The notes under the pieces: generated by a model
Seen by the model: the letters and a program-made list of their open reading frames with translations, nothing else
What the model was told of the DNA's origin: nothing
The model's database searches: none
Program-made: the position numbers and the translations under genes
Shown here: in pieces, positions 1-64,000 of the stretch
Layout of the letters: every line of letters starts with the position of its first letter
Numbering within the stretch: position 1 is the stretch's first letter
Source of the DNA: Onchidella celtica
Lineage: Eukaryota > Mollusca > Gastropoda > Systellommatophora > Onchidiidae
Assembly (NCBI GenBank): GCA_963931925.1
Contig: OZ007575.1
Span: 31,808,894 to 31,872,893 of the forward strand
Direction of reading: 5' to 3'
Length of the DNA: 64,000 nt

Positions 1-1510
1 TGCTCAATCCAAACAAACATAATCAAAGGAGAAACGTCCCACCAGAGCACAAAATACAACTGCAATTAAAAACTGAAGACCATAAAGATTCCCTTTTTAC
101 TTTCTGACAAAAGAGCCACTATATGTCTTAGACACTGGTCTTTGTTGTTATATAAAATGGCAGGGAGATGAATTTGTTTGAACTTAAAAGATGTTCCACA
201 TGCATCACCAAGATAATATCTTGCTCTGACTGAAAAAATAAAACAAAAAAAAAGAGATGAAACTAATTTATGCTGAAAGATATTGAGTCTAAATTTATAC
301 CCTGGGAGAAAAAAAAAAGTACTTTTTACAATTCATCAAAGGGATGATAAAATTTGTATTATATAGGCATTCTGTAATGTGACATACAATATGAAAGACA
401 CTGTTGCATTCTACAACACTGAAAACCAAGAAACTTTACCATAACTTGCTGGCCAACTCCACACTGTGGCTGGAAATGGCTAAGAATTTTGACAAGAGAC
501 AATCAAGTTGGATGAACTTAAGGTTTTTGTAATGAATAGTTTGGGATAATAAAAAATTCTCCAAATTAGTAATAAGATGGTGAAGTGAGAAATGCTGATT
601 TTAACTCATTCACTACTGTGAGCCAAATATTCGGCTCGCGGATTTTCACCTCGCTACACAAAGCTGAATATTTGACTTTTGTGGACACCGATTTTCCCAC
701 ACTAATATCTAAGCCAATTTTGCGAAATGTTGAATGCCAATGGTTCACTGATTTTCCTGTGCCTCAATGTCTAAATAGTCTAATGCAATTGTACTGAGTG
801 AAAGAAAAAACATCGTTGAACTACATCTAAATTCCAAACTGGATAGTCATGAGAATTCCCGTCCACACTCACAAAAGTTACTGTAGGCAATGAGTTTAAC
901 TCTACAGAATATCGACTCTAGGCTTCACTAAAAATTAGAAAAAAAAACGTTCGCCTCCATCCAATCATCAATGTAACTGCAACAAGGTAAATTTCATGAC
1001 ACTCTCTGTGCCTCAAACTGTTGCAAAACATAAAAAATTTCCCACCAACAGTGTGGAGCCTTAGCCTTGTCAAAACATTACACTAGAGAAGAGAAGGAGC
1101 AACGGTGATTTGAATGTGATTGATACTACAAGTTACATTTTAAAAATCCAGTGAACAATCTCTTTTTTATTATACAACACTCAGGATTTCTTGAAAACCA
1201 CTCAAAGCTGACCAATTCATTACACACATTAAATCTTACATTCTATACATGCTCACGGACAAAAGATGAAAAAATCAACAAAGTACATGATGAGGAGTAT
1301 CTTTTTCCCTGCACAGGATATCAAGACAAATTTTAAAAAATTCAGATACCTCTCTTTTCTTTCTTCAAGCATCTGACACATCATTGTGCAAAATGTGAAG
1401 TGCATCCATTTCAATATGATGGGAAAATGTGGTAAGTAAAATGATCAAGTATTTACTGTTCTGTTTAAACAACAAGAACAAAACAGAAAAGGAGGATGAA
1501 AACTTGCACA
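1..1510. other. AT-rich non-coding DNA downstream of the kinase gene
   Basis: No coding exon, RNA gene or full repeat is recognised. A short motif at about 597-625 (aactcattcactactg) resembles the dispersed taaccctttcactgct motif seen at 8299, 10806 and 52528. Whether any of this is 3' UTR of the kinase gene cannot be decided from sequence. Confidence 0.5.
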
Positions 1511-3316
1511 CAGAGAGTACAAACTCTTTCCTTCTTACTGAAACATGTACACTAACACACAGAGAGTACAAACTCTTTCCTTCTTACTGAAACATGTACA
1601 CTAACACACAGAGAGTACAAACTCTTTCCTTCTTACTGAAACATGTACACTAACACACAGAGAGTACAAACTCTTTCCTTCTTACTGAAACATGTACACT
1701 AACACACAGAGAGTACAAACTCTTTCCTTCTTACTGAAACATGTACACTAACACACAGAGAGTACAAACTCTTTCCTTCTTACTGAAACATGTACACTAA
1801 CACACAGAGAGTACAAACTCTTTCCTTCTTACTGAAACATGTACACTAACACACAGAGAGTACAAACTCTTTCCTTCTTACTGAAACATGTACACTAACA
1901 CACAGAGAGTACAAACTCTTTCCTTCTTACTGAAACATGTACACTAACAATGCCAGCCACACAGAGAGTACAAACTCTTTCCTTCTTACTGAAACATGTA
2001 CACTAACAATGCCAGCCACACAGAGAGTACAAACTCTTTCCTTCTTACTGAAACATGTACACTAACAATGCCAGCCACACAGAGAGTACAAACTCTTTCC
2101 TTCTTACTGAAACATGTACACTAACAATGCCAGCCACACAGAGAGTACAAACTCTTTCCTTCTTACTGAAACATGTACACTAACAATGCCAGCCACACAG
2201 AGAGTACAAACTCTTTCCTTCTTACTGAAACATGTACACTAACAATGCCAGCCACACAGAGAGTACAAACTCTTTCCTTCTTACTGAAACATGTACACTA
2301 ACAATGCCAGCCACACAGAGAGTACAAACTCTTTCCTTCTTACTGAAACATGTACACTAACAATGCCAGCCACACAGAGAGTACAAACTCTTTCCTTCTT
2401 ACTGAAACATGTACACTAACACACAGAGAGTACAAACTCTTTCCTTCTTACTGAAACATGTACACTAACACACAGAGAGTACAAACTCTTTCCTTCTTAC
2501 TGAAACATGTACACTAACACACAGAGAGTACAAACTCTTTCCTTCTTACTGAAACATGTACACTAACACACAGAGAGTACAAACTCTTTCCTTCTTACTG
2601 AAACATGTACACTAACACACAGAGAGTACAAACTCTTTCCTTCTTACTGAAACATGTACACTAACACACAGAGAGTACAAACTCTTTCCTTCTTACTGAA
2701 ACATGTACACTAACAATGCCAGCCACACAGAGAGTACAAACTCTTTCCTTCTTACTGAAACATGTACACTAACAATGCCAGCCACACAGAGAGTATAAAC
2801 TCTTTCCTTCTTACTGAAACATGTACACTAACAATGCCAGCCACACAGAGAGTACAAACTCTTTCCTTCTTACTGAAACATGTACACTAACAATGCCAGC
2901 CACACAGAGAGTACAAACTCTTTCCTTCTTACTGAAACATGTACACTAACAATGCCAGCCACACAGAGAGTACAAACTCTTTCCTTCTTACTGAAACATG
3001 TACACTAACAATGCCAGCCACACAGAGAGTACAAACTCTTTCCTTCTTACTGAAACATGTACACTAACAATGCCAGCCACACAGAGAGTACAAACTCTTT
3101 CCTTCTTACTGAAACATGTACACTAACAATGCCAGCCACACAGAGAGTACAAACTCTTTCCTTCTTACTGAAACATGTACACTAACAATGCCAGCCACAC
3201 AGAGAGTACAAACTCTTTCCTTCTTACTGAAACATGTACACTAACAATGCCAGCCACACAGAGAGTACAAACTCTTTCCTTCTTACTGAAACATGTACAC
3301 TAACAATGCCAGCCAT
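1511..3316. repeat. Minisatellite of 33 units in two lengths, 49 bp and 59 bp
   Basis: The unit starts cagagagtacaaactc. Its anchors recur at exactly 49 or 59 bp. The 59-bp form carries an extra 10-bp cassette, aatgccagcc, before the next acacagag. Order on the plus strand by unit ending: 8 short, 8 long, 6 short, 11 long. Units are almost identical; one substitution (gagagtataaac) was seen near 2790. The right flank continues directly from the cassette (aatgccagccatg), so the long form is probably ancestral. Neither period is a multiple of three, so no coding repeat is implied. Confidence 0.97.
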
Positions 3317-6300
3317 GAACAAAATGGAAATGAACCAAAAGTCTGAATTTCCCTATCTACAAATGTGGAAAATTCTGGTAAATAAACTTGAGGCTACCTT
3401 ACTTTATGCTGTATTTTTTTGTTTTGTACATACTATGAGCAAAAGACCAGCGACGTATAGCTATATGACAAAAAAAAAGAGAAAGAAACAAATGAAAAGC
3501 TGATCACGATTTGAACAAAAATTATGACCACAATTGCAACTTATGTCTATGGGTTTGTTCTGCCTACATTTTCAATGAATGTGTTTACAGTAGTGAGTAA
3601 CTTGGTAAATGAAAAACTACAGCTGAACAACATCCACGTCTACAGATATCAAACCTGCAATATCTGGGTAATGAATAAAGAATTATGAGTATAATGCACC
3701 CACCAACCTGTTAATAGTGTTATTGCATTACATTGAAGACAATAAAGGCTGAAGTTTTCAGACACATGCAGTGTCAGTCAATGAACCTTCCTAGTTTGCT
3801 CATAATTACAAACAGAAAAAAAAGGGGCTGGTGAGATATATAAAGTGATCCACACAAGGAAAATTAGTTGCTTGCATGGAAATGGACAGTACACTTTTGC
3901 TACACACTTTTCTCCAGGCACAAACCTGTGATATAATGTCTACATTGTATACAGACCAGGTTATACAATTATAGCATATCTATGTAAAAATTTCATCACC
4001 ACAGGCAACAGCTCTCAGTAACATCTGAGCCCTGTTAAAAACAATATTTGAGACATGTTCAAAACTGTCACATGTAAAGCTAGTTTTCAAACCTTGTACA
4101 TGTACTTCTGTGTCCACACCAATTTTAATATGAATTTGAATCTTTAATAAAGAAAACAAAAATGAGGCATAAAAATGACCAAAAACTGTTGACATTTTAC
4201 ATTTACCTGACAAAGTTCAGGGACATTTTTTTCTTTCATTAATTCAAAGTTGCCATGCTCTAAAATTTTCTTCATTTCTTTTCTTGTTTTCAACAGCTAT
4301 CCAGTTTACACATTTTCAGTTTTTACTTTACTCATTTATTATTATGAATATTATTACTTTTTTCTTTAATTTTGGGTTTTCTTGTGGATACTTAGTGTTA
4401 GTTTGGTGAGTTGGAAGACAAAAAAAAAAAATAATAATAACAGCGGACCTGATTGCCAGAGAGCTTCTAAATATAGATGGGAATTTGTAAATCTTCATAA
4501 GGCTGCAAATGGACCCAAATTATTCGACAGGGCTGAACTTAACTGTAAACTTGTATACTCCGTATTTCTTTGAAAAGATACATGAACATACACAGTCTGA
4601 CGGCTGATGAAAGTCTCTGTAAGGCCCAGATCAGCCCTGAGAAAGACCATTCCCACCTACATATAAAACCTGACTTGTCCCATCCTTCCAGGTTATACAT
4701 GTGACAAAAGGCAGTGATGGGTGCGACACTAGCAAGAAGATTACATGGAATGTAGGGATAATTGACAGAACTACAATTGTATTGGCTGATCACAGTTCAA
4801 TGGATGATGGAGAGGCAGCAAATCTGATGGACTCTTCACAGGTATACAATCAACAATGTATTATAGCAGAGACACATATTCAAAGTCCTAACCATTTCGT
4901 CACTTGAAACATTCACTAAAACTCATAGGTGTCTTACAGTAGCATTTTGCACTTCTTAACATGGTAGGCGAAAAATGCAGATATGGTGTCGAAAACCATA
5001 TACACAATACGGTAAAAACCTACAGTATTTTGGAAACCATCAACACAGGATAGGCAGAGGTGTTGTGCTCAATTACTTCAGTTGTGCAAGGGGGGCCCAA
5101 AAAAAAAAAAAAGGTTAGTTATTGAAAGTCTCAGAATTACTGACTTCCACCAGAATCTTTCCACATCAGAACAGTGACACTGCTAGGAATGGTTTGGTTT
5201 CATTCTAAGACATGCATAGTAACAAGGAATATTCCTGATGCTTGCTATATAAATGCAACTGAATTATAAAGTGCTGGGGAGTGGGTAATCAAACAAGAAC
5301 AGCTTTACGCATCAACCACAAGCCAGTTGTATTATTAACCTATTATCATGATCACTGACAACATATCCCAGCGCCTTCAAACAATGCTGACTTCTTTTGA
5401 CCAAGCCGTAAAAAAGCGTACTTCACCGCCATAGCTAGTGTTTACAATCATGAACAGAGCGTCACTTGGCCCAATGGGTTGCATGTATGTATTTCTCTCA
5501 TCAGAGCTTTCTTCTTCAGTCAATGAGAATTTAAAACTGGGCATTAAATCAAACATGCTGATTACATGTCGCCGGTTGGCTGTTGGAACCTCGTTAAAAC
5601 TAGCCTTTGGGGCTGTTGTTATGGGAGCCTAGAATTTTACATGGAAAGCTGTGGCTGAGCAATGACCACAACTCAGTTTTTTCTCTTTTTGACCTTTACA
5701 CTATGGTCCCCCAACACTGGCATCAAAAGCCAGTTTTAACGGGGTTCCAACAGCTGCCCGACAATGTGTAAATTCATGTCTGTACGCTTCACAGAAAATA
5801 ATGCATGAAGATTCAAAATAGGAAATAAGCCATTCTACTCTTTTATGGTATGGCTATAAGCAATTGTCAGAACAAGATTATGTTTTATTCCAATTTGGCC
5901 AAACCATGACCGGTACACTTTTTTACAGTACGGCCAGCCACAGAGTATATGTCAATATAAAAACATACAGGTACGGTAGCACTGCCACATTAAGGCTGCA
6001 GATCAGCAAACTCAATATATGGAGTATCACAATTTTCTTCTGTCATGATTCAGTACAACAATTTCTCTCATTGAAGCCATGGTAATAATGGTATCCCTGA
6101 GGCGCCTCATTTCTACAGATGTTTGGTGTAATTTCAGGTAACAGTTTGTTGCATGGTGGCAAAAAGGAAATGAACGTTGGGACCTGTCAGCTACATGAAC
6201 AATTACAAGGCTACCGATGGAGGACCGCAGTGTTTTTACACAGAAGGCGATAGCTGAGCAGTGAAAACAACTCAGTGTTTTCTCTATTAATTTGGCTTTG

Positions 6301-8091
6301 TATTCCCTACTACAATTCCCTAACAATAGCCTAATTACAAGTAATTTCTTTTACCATGTAAAACGATTGCCATTTTTTGTACCAAGTACCAAGATGTAAA
6401 CTGTTATGTATTTCATCACCATATATCAGAGTTCAGGATGAAAAATTTCATTCTGCTCCCCAATAACTTCTGGATGTTCACAATTGTGTTGCACATGCAT
6501 TCAACAACAGAAAAATTTCTGTCAAAAAAGCATAATTATTACAAAGTGAGACTATCCTAACCAGTGCAATATTCAATACTCACATATATACACATTGAAC
6601 AATCAAAATTGCAAAAAAAAAAAAAAAAAAAGCATTTCACTTCTACAATTTCAACTCGGCTAAATGGCTGCGTGACTGAAACATAAACAAAATCACAAAA
6701 TAAAACACACAGACAAAAAAAAAAAACGGGTGGAAAAATTATCTGGAAGCTCATGCTATTACAGTGCATTTATACAGAAACAAATATAAAAATTTACTTT
6801 AAAAAACTGAATTTGGGTCACTGTTCACTTCCCCAAACTGTGGACAACTTGAGGAATCTAATGTATTTATACATATTCCAATCCGAAAATATTAGATTTG
6901 CACAAACGGTTTAAAAAGAAAAAGAACAAAATCTGCCTTAATATTCCACACTTAAAATTCTTCATCAGGACCAGCGACTGCCCCAGAGGAATCGGATTTT
7001 GGCTCTGGGCAACTTAACTTGCCGTCTCAAATCAAACGCAGATCTGTGTAACAATAGATGTTTCCTTCTTTTGTAAGCAAGCACTAGACTGGGGTGCTGG
7101 ATAGCTCTCAACAAATAAAACAATACATCAGCCAAGCAGTACAGCATGTACACAACAATGACAGCAGCTAATGAAGACAATAGTAATCTGTGGTTATGGT
7201 ATAGACCTAGTGATTCAATAATATTCATTTGTTCTCTCCTCCATCCAACCTCACATGAATGGCTGATAATATCACTGGATATTCTTATAACACCAGAAGT
7301 GAGTGAAAAAAGCACTATTAAATGCTCCTTTACACCTCTTCACAGTTCAGTGTAACCTGGAAATTTGCCCAACAATATTCCATTAAGAAATTTGCTCATC
7401 TGGCCTTCCATACAAGTCTTCATCAGGCTTTCTATGCTCCATGTCTGCTCTGGTCTTATAATAATGATGAAACGACTGGGTAAAAGTAAATACAACTAGT
7501 GCACAACATGGCCGCCCCACATTAAACCAAAATAACAAAACACCAGCATCACATGATACATGGAGCCACCCAGTTCTCTCCTGTAATGTCTGGACTCATG
7601 ACGGCAGGGGGAAAAAAAAAAGGAAAAAGAGAATTAATATGTTACAATAACAACCCTTGAAATTATCTGGAACCAGAAGAAAAATATTACATATTGGCTT
7701 AATTTATAATTATGTGAAGAGATGGCAGATTAAGCATAGTGATACCAATCTTAAAGAATATTAATAACAAATGCGATCATCCTATGACCAATTGGCATCT
7801 TACAATCACAGTGCTTTTATTACAAAGGATTTACCAGAATCCAGAATCTTCCTACTGTTTAGGAGAATCTCTACAATTATACAGTTTATTACCCATGTCA
7901 ATGTTATATTGATTTGTATTTTTGTTTACGAGGTGTATAAGACCTGCTGTGAGTGGAAAAGATTTGTTACATCCAAAATCTCTCCCTGTGTGATGTAAAT
8001 AGGAGTGAATTTGACCTCAAAAATGTTCTGGAAAAAGCTGCTCTGCTACTGAACACACACTTGCATACACACGAGTAGACACAATGGACTC
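3317..8091. other. AT-rich region downstream of the kinase stop codon
   Basis: No conserved gene is recognised. Part of the end near 8091 should be kinase 3' UTR, but no polyadenylation site is assigned because several AATAAA matches occur on the minus strand. It contains a foldback element (5553-5780). A diverged direct repeat of about 58 bp lies at 5638-5695 and 6235-6295, sharing gctgagcaatgaccacaactcag-like sequence. Confidence 0.5.
5553..5780. mobile_element. Foldback (MITE-like) element with long imperfect inverted arms
   Basis: The left arm (about 5553-5632) and the right arm (about 5700-5780) are reverse complements over most of their length. The best section is gctgttggaacctcgtt on the left against aacggggttccaacagc on the right. 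There is no coding capacity and no clear target-site duplication. It is probably an old non-autonomous element. Confidence 0.55.
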
Positions 8092-59331
<51,240 letters not shown>

Positions 59332-61599
59332 CTGTGGACACAGGGCAGAACAGACCATGACTTAATGACTTAATCAAATGTCTGTAATATATTGAAACAC
59401 GACTGTCGCGCTGCTTAATTCAAAGAAAGTGCAGTTCTGAGGCAAAAAAGGCAAAAGGCAATATTTAGCCAATAAGCCACTAGCCTAAATTTCATCAATA
59501 CAAAATGGTAGGACTGGCAGTTCATTGTCGCCCGCGCCCATGGTAAGGTTTCTAGTAAAGACTGATAAAGGCTGGTCGTGCTGCAAGTGGACTGATATTT
59601 TCAGTAGCACGAGTGAAATCTTAGTGATGATGGTTATTATAGCTGTAGTCATCAATCGCAGTGCCAGAACGGTGTAAATTACTGTAAAGGCACTGAAAGC
59701 TGTTTGAAACTGTTGAGTCTTTGTTCTATTACCTATTCCGAACAATCCAAAATCTCTAGAGTAACACAGTATCTAAGTACTAAATACTTTTTTTTTGCTT
59801 TCTTTAATTAGAAGTTCAAATTAGAGTTTTGACATTTTTGTAAAGAGAGATCAATAATATAGAAAAACAACAACCTGCGTCTGGGTCTAATAGCGCAGAA
59901 ATATAATGTTACGATCACTTAAATCCGGAAAATGAGAACACCACAGCCCAAGTACGAGATTACATATTATTATAGGGCAAAAATACAGATCCTGTTATTG
60001 GCATCTTACACCCTCCAGGAACGGAACAAGTACTTTCTTTTGGCGATTTTAACTGATGACCACTCGGACATGTGATCTGGCAGAAGCCGGGTGTGTCTGT
60101 GTGTGTGTGGGGGGGGGGGGGAGACAAGTAAGATAAGTCGGAAACATGAATTACAATAAATTGAAGAGGTTAATTAAAAAATGAGGTCACATTTTGCGAA
60201 AGGCGGAACTACATAAAAAGGGCTATCTATTTACAGTAACATCAGCCTTCTATCGCTAACCAGAGCTGAGAAAGTTTGATTTGCAAATGGGCCACACCAG
60301 TGCAAGAACAAGGTTAAATCCAAAGTTTTTTTGGGGTTTTTCTGGAAACGGTTGAAATGTCTTGAAAGAACGTCTTTTATTCGGAAGGGTGACGAAACAC
60401 GTCCATCCTCCAGCAAGGCGGTTTTGAACAAAACAAACGTAAGCAACAAATCAAACAGAGCAATGACCCCTGACATCCCTTCAAAACCCCATTTTATGAC
60501 CCCTTGCACCTGCATAAAACTAATGACCCCTAACATTATGCACAAAGCCCATTTATACCTGCCCTCTTCATACAGGTCTTTGATATAAAGCTTAAAACCA
60601 GTGACTGTAACATCAACCTGCATTAACTGCTCTGGACCACTTTTGGACGGAGCAGCCCAAACAGAAGATAAAAAAAAATATATACAATTTTTATTGCTTT
60701 GATAGATGTAGCATCCGAGCTAAATCAGTGCGCACACTTCCGATGACGTTTAAAGCTAGGCACACAGTTAATTTTGTCAACAAGAGCTCAGCTGGCGTCA
60801 GTATATTAAAATTCTGAGCCCATTTCAAACTAGAGAGAAAAACTTTGCGATGTCCTGAGACCTCGTGCACCGGCAAACTAGTTGGAACTCATTGGAACTC
60901 GAGGTCCTGACGTCACAATTCAACTATTAAGCCTGTCAAACTCGGCTGGTGCATGCATGCCTGGGCTAATTCAAAATGCACAGTGTGAAAATTTCAGAGT
61001 TTTGAGTTTGCTTTCTCCCTTTTGCCTCTCCCGCAAAAATATTATCTTGGCATATATACGTTTTTTATTGTTGTTGTTTTCATTTTTAACATACCTGCTC
61101 TGTGTTTTGATTTTTAAATCTTTAAGTGTATGCGCGAACCTGCTACCTCAAAATATCCGTTCAAGAGCCAGTCAGAGAATGCACTTACTATGCAAGTTAT
61201 GCTCCTTTAATGTTGATAAAACACTGCTTTTCTTGTTCTATAAAGCTATCATCGTAAACATAATAACGTATTGTATTACAGATTAGGGAGGCAATGCCAG
61301 AGAAAATGATAAGAAGCTGGACCTACAGTTTATTTTATCATTTAAAAAAAACTGGCGTCAGTACACACTAGTCACAATTTAATGGCGTTTTCAAACTGCG
61401 CAAAGTAAGCGACAAAAATTGATTTTTTCCCGAACACACGGAGAAAAACGTGATCATACTAAGCTGACACAATGTAACGCTTCGGTAAGCATTGCATAAT
61501 GCTGATTGAACCGTGTTTGTTTACATGCAGGCCAGAAGTAGCACGGCATGCATATTAATATGAACGTCATCCACAAGTGCACTTGTGTTTGAGAAGAGG
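59332..61599. other. Upstream kinase intron, no exon found
   Basis: The minus strand was read for the expected upstream exon (MOB-binding region) and none was found. G-run at about 60109-60121. Open frames such as 60231-60623 on the minus strand have no recognisable domain. Confidence 0.5.
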
Positions 61600-61794
61600 T
61601 GGAAAGAGAAGAGGGAAAGCAAGGTAGAAAAGAGAGGGGGAGGTAGGGAGGGAAAGAGACACAGAGCGAAAGAGAGAGGGAGAGGGGCAGACAGACAGAA
61701 AACGAGAAGAAGCGAGAGAGGGGGGGGGGAGAGAAAAAGAAAGAGAGAGAGGGGACAGGCAGACAGAGAGGGGGGAGGAAGGGAGGAGGGGAGG

Positions 61795-61880
<86 letters not shown>
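61600..61880. repeat. Purine-rich block ending in a GA array
   Basis: GGGA/GAAAGA purine sequence from about 61600, then pure GA at 61800-61880. Confidence 0.93.
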
Positions 61881-61881
<1 letters not shown>

Positions 61882-62149
61882 AAAATCCAGAATTTGACTT
61901 TTGCTTTTGTTTTTAAAAGGACACTGTTCCTCTGACAAGGTGATCAGACTGATCTAACAAAAACAACAAAAAAAAAATTCCTGTGGCCAGGTAAATATTT
62001 CAAGCTGGTGAACAAATTCATCCCAGCAATCAAATTCCATTTAAAGCCAAGTGCTGAAAGCATGCGCTCTGTCGGTGGTAGTCGCCATTTATATTTATAC
62101 TTACTTTTTTTTTTTTTTTCCCCGAAGCATCTCGGGAACCGCTAGGTGA

Positions 62150-62235
62150 GAAACGCAATGACTGGTCAAAATCAAAAGCCTGATCAGAGGCAGCTTTCTA
62201 GTTTAGTTCGGCCACCTGGTCAGGGGAATTCCATC
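62150..62235 (+). repeat. Dispersed repeat fragment, family E
   Basis: gagaaacgcaatgactggtc, then aaaagcctgatcagagg and cggccacctggtcaggggaa. Related to 18810-18940 (inverted), 19050-19115 and 8760-8820. Confidence 0.55.
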
Positions 62236-63586
<1,351 letters not shown>

Positions 63587-63754
63587 CATAGTAAACACGT
63601 ACCGCATAACGTATACAAACTCCCCTCCCCTCCCTTTCATTTCTCAGCTCCAAGATCAACATAAACAACAAACACATTCACTTTCAAATACACCCACGGT
63701 AGTATAAAAGAAAGCCTTGCATGTGAATCATCCTTGTCTCTCTCCCTATCTTTA

Positions 63755-63963
63755 AAAAAAAAAAAAAAAAGTAACTCTTTGGGAGGCTGAGATTAGGACT
63801 AATGTGAGTGAAAGGAAAATAAAATATTCTGCCTAAAAAAAAAAAAAAGGCAATATAATATTCTGCATTAAAAAAAAAAAAAAAAAGAAGGCAGAGAGAA
63901 TGAGATTAGGACTAATGTGAGTGAAAGGAAAATAAAATATTCTGCATAAAAAAAAAAAAAAAA
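63755..63963. repeat. 113-bp direct duplication with A-runs
   Basis: gattaggactaatgtgagtg followed by aaaggaaaataaaatattct occurs at 63791 and 63904. A-runs of about 14-18 follow each copy, and two further A-runs separate or precede them. Confidence 0.9.
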
Positions 63964-64000
63964 AGGGCAATGACGAAAGACGGAAAGTCGGTATGGTATC

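Noticed and set aside
3234-3503. 89-residue plus-strand frame overlapping the end of the 59-bp minisatellite
   Set aside because: Its first third is repeat-derived and the 59-bp period cannot keep a frame, so it is not a coding sequence.
6965-7315. 116-residue minus-strand frame with a hydrophobic stretch
   Set aside because: It lies downstream of the kinase stop, matches no known domain and has an AT-rich, non-coding composition. A membrane-like stretch alone is not support for a gene.
60231-60623. 130-residue minus-strand frame in the upstream intron
   Set aside because: Considered as a possible upstream kinase exon, but it lacks the NDR N-terminal residues. Apparent hydrophobic repeats come from locally repeated gacccctgac/gacccctaac DNA.

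Overview
The window is animal nuclear DNA, most likely from a mollusc and perhaps a gastropod. The species is an inference, based on an intron-rich conserved metazoan gene, very dense GA/CT microsatellites, many minisatellites and LINE fragments of common invertebrate types. No bacterial or viral gene organisation is visible.

One host gene could be established. It lies on the minus strand and encodes an NDR-family AGC serine/threonine kinase (STK38/STK38L, tricornered). Eleven coding exons, all with GT-AG borders, run from 59331 down to a stop codon at 8092-8094. They join without a frame break into 409 residues, from just before the kinase domain to the C-terminus. About 61 N-terminal residues by comparison with human STK38 (most of the MOB-binding region), the start codon and the promoter are not in the window and probably lie beyond 64000. 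Introns range from 306 bp to 27.5 kb, and almost all the remaining DNA is intronic.

Layout: 1-8091 is downstream of the stop codon. It is AT-rich, holds a 33-unit minisatellite (1511-3316) and a foldback element, and contains no recognisable gene. 8092-16368 is a compact block of eight exons, with a young 5'-truncated LINE (12264-13119) and a MITE (15929-16185) in its introns. 16369-30417 is a 14-kb intron of microsatellites and minisatellites with a 200-N assembly gap at 25069-25268. 30418-31739 holds two exons separated by a 532-bp MITE. 31740-59208 is a 27.5-kb intron containing GA arrays, a solo LTR with target-site duplication (38442-39639), a 44-copy C-rich/G-rich minisatellite (about 42765-44995), several dispersed repeat families and a degraded second LINE. 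59209-59331 is the first visible exon, and 59332-64000 is upstream intron.

The points most worth attention are a MITE that has tandemly amplified its own terminal repeat, a LINE whose ORF stop is the first unit of its 3' tail, an intronic array with about 44 G-tracts on the transcribed sense strand, a CU array 35 nt from the 5' splice site of the largest intron, and unclassified dispersed repeat families with several copies in the window.
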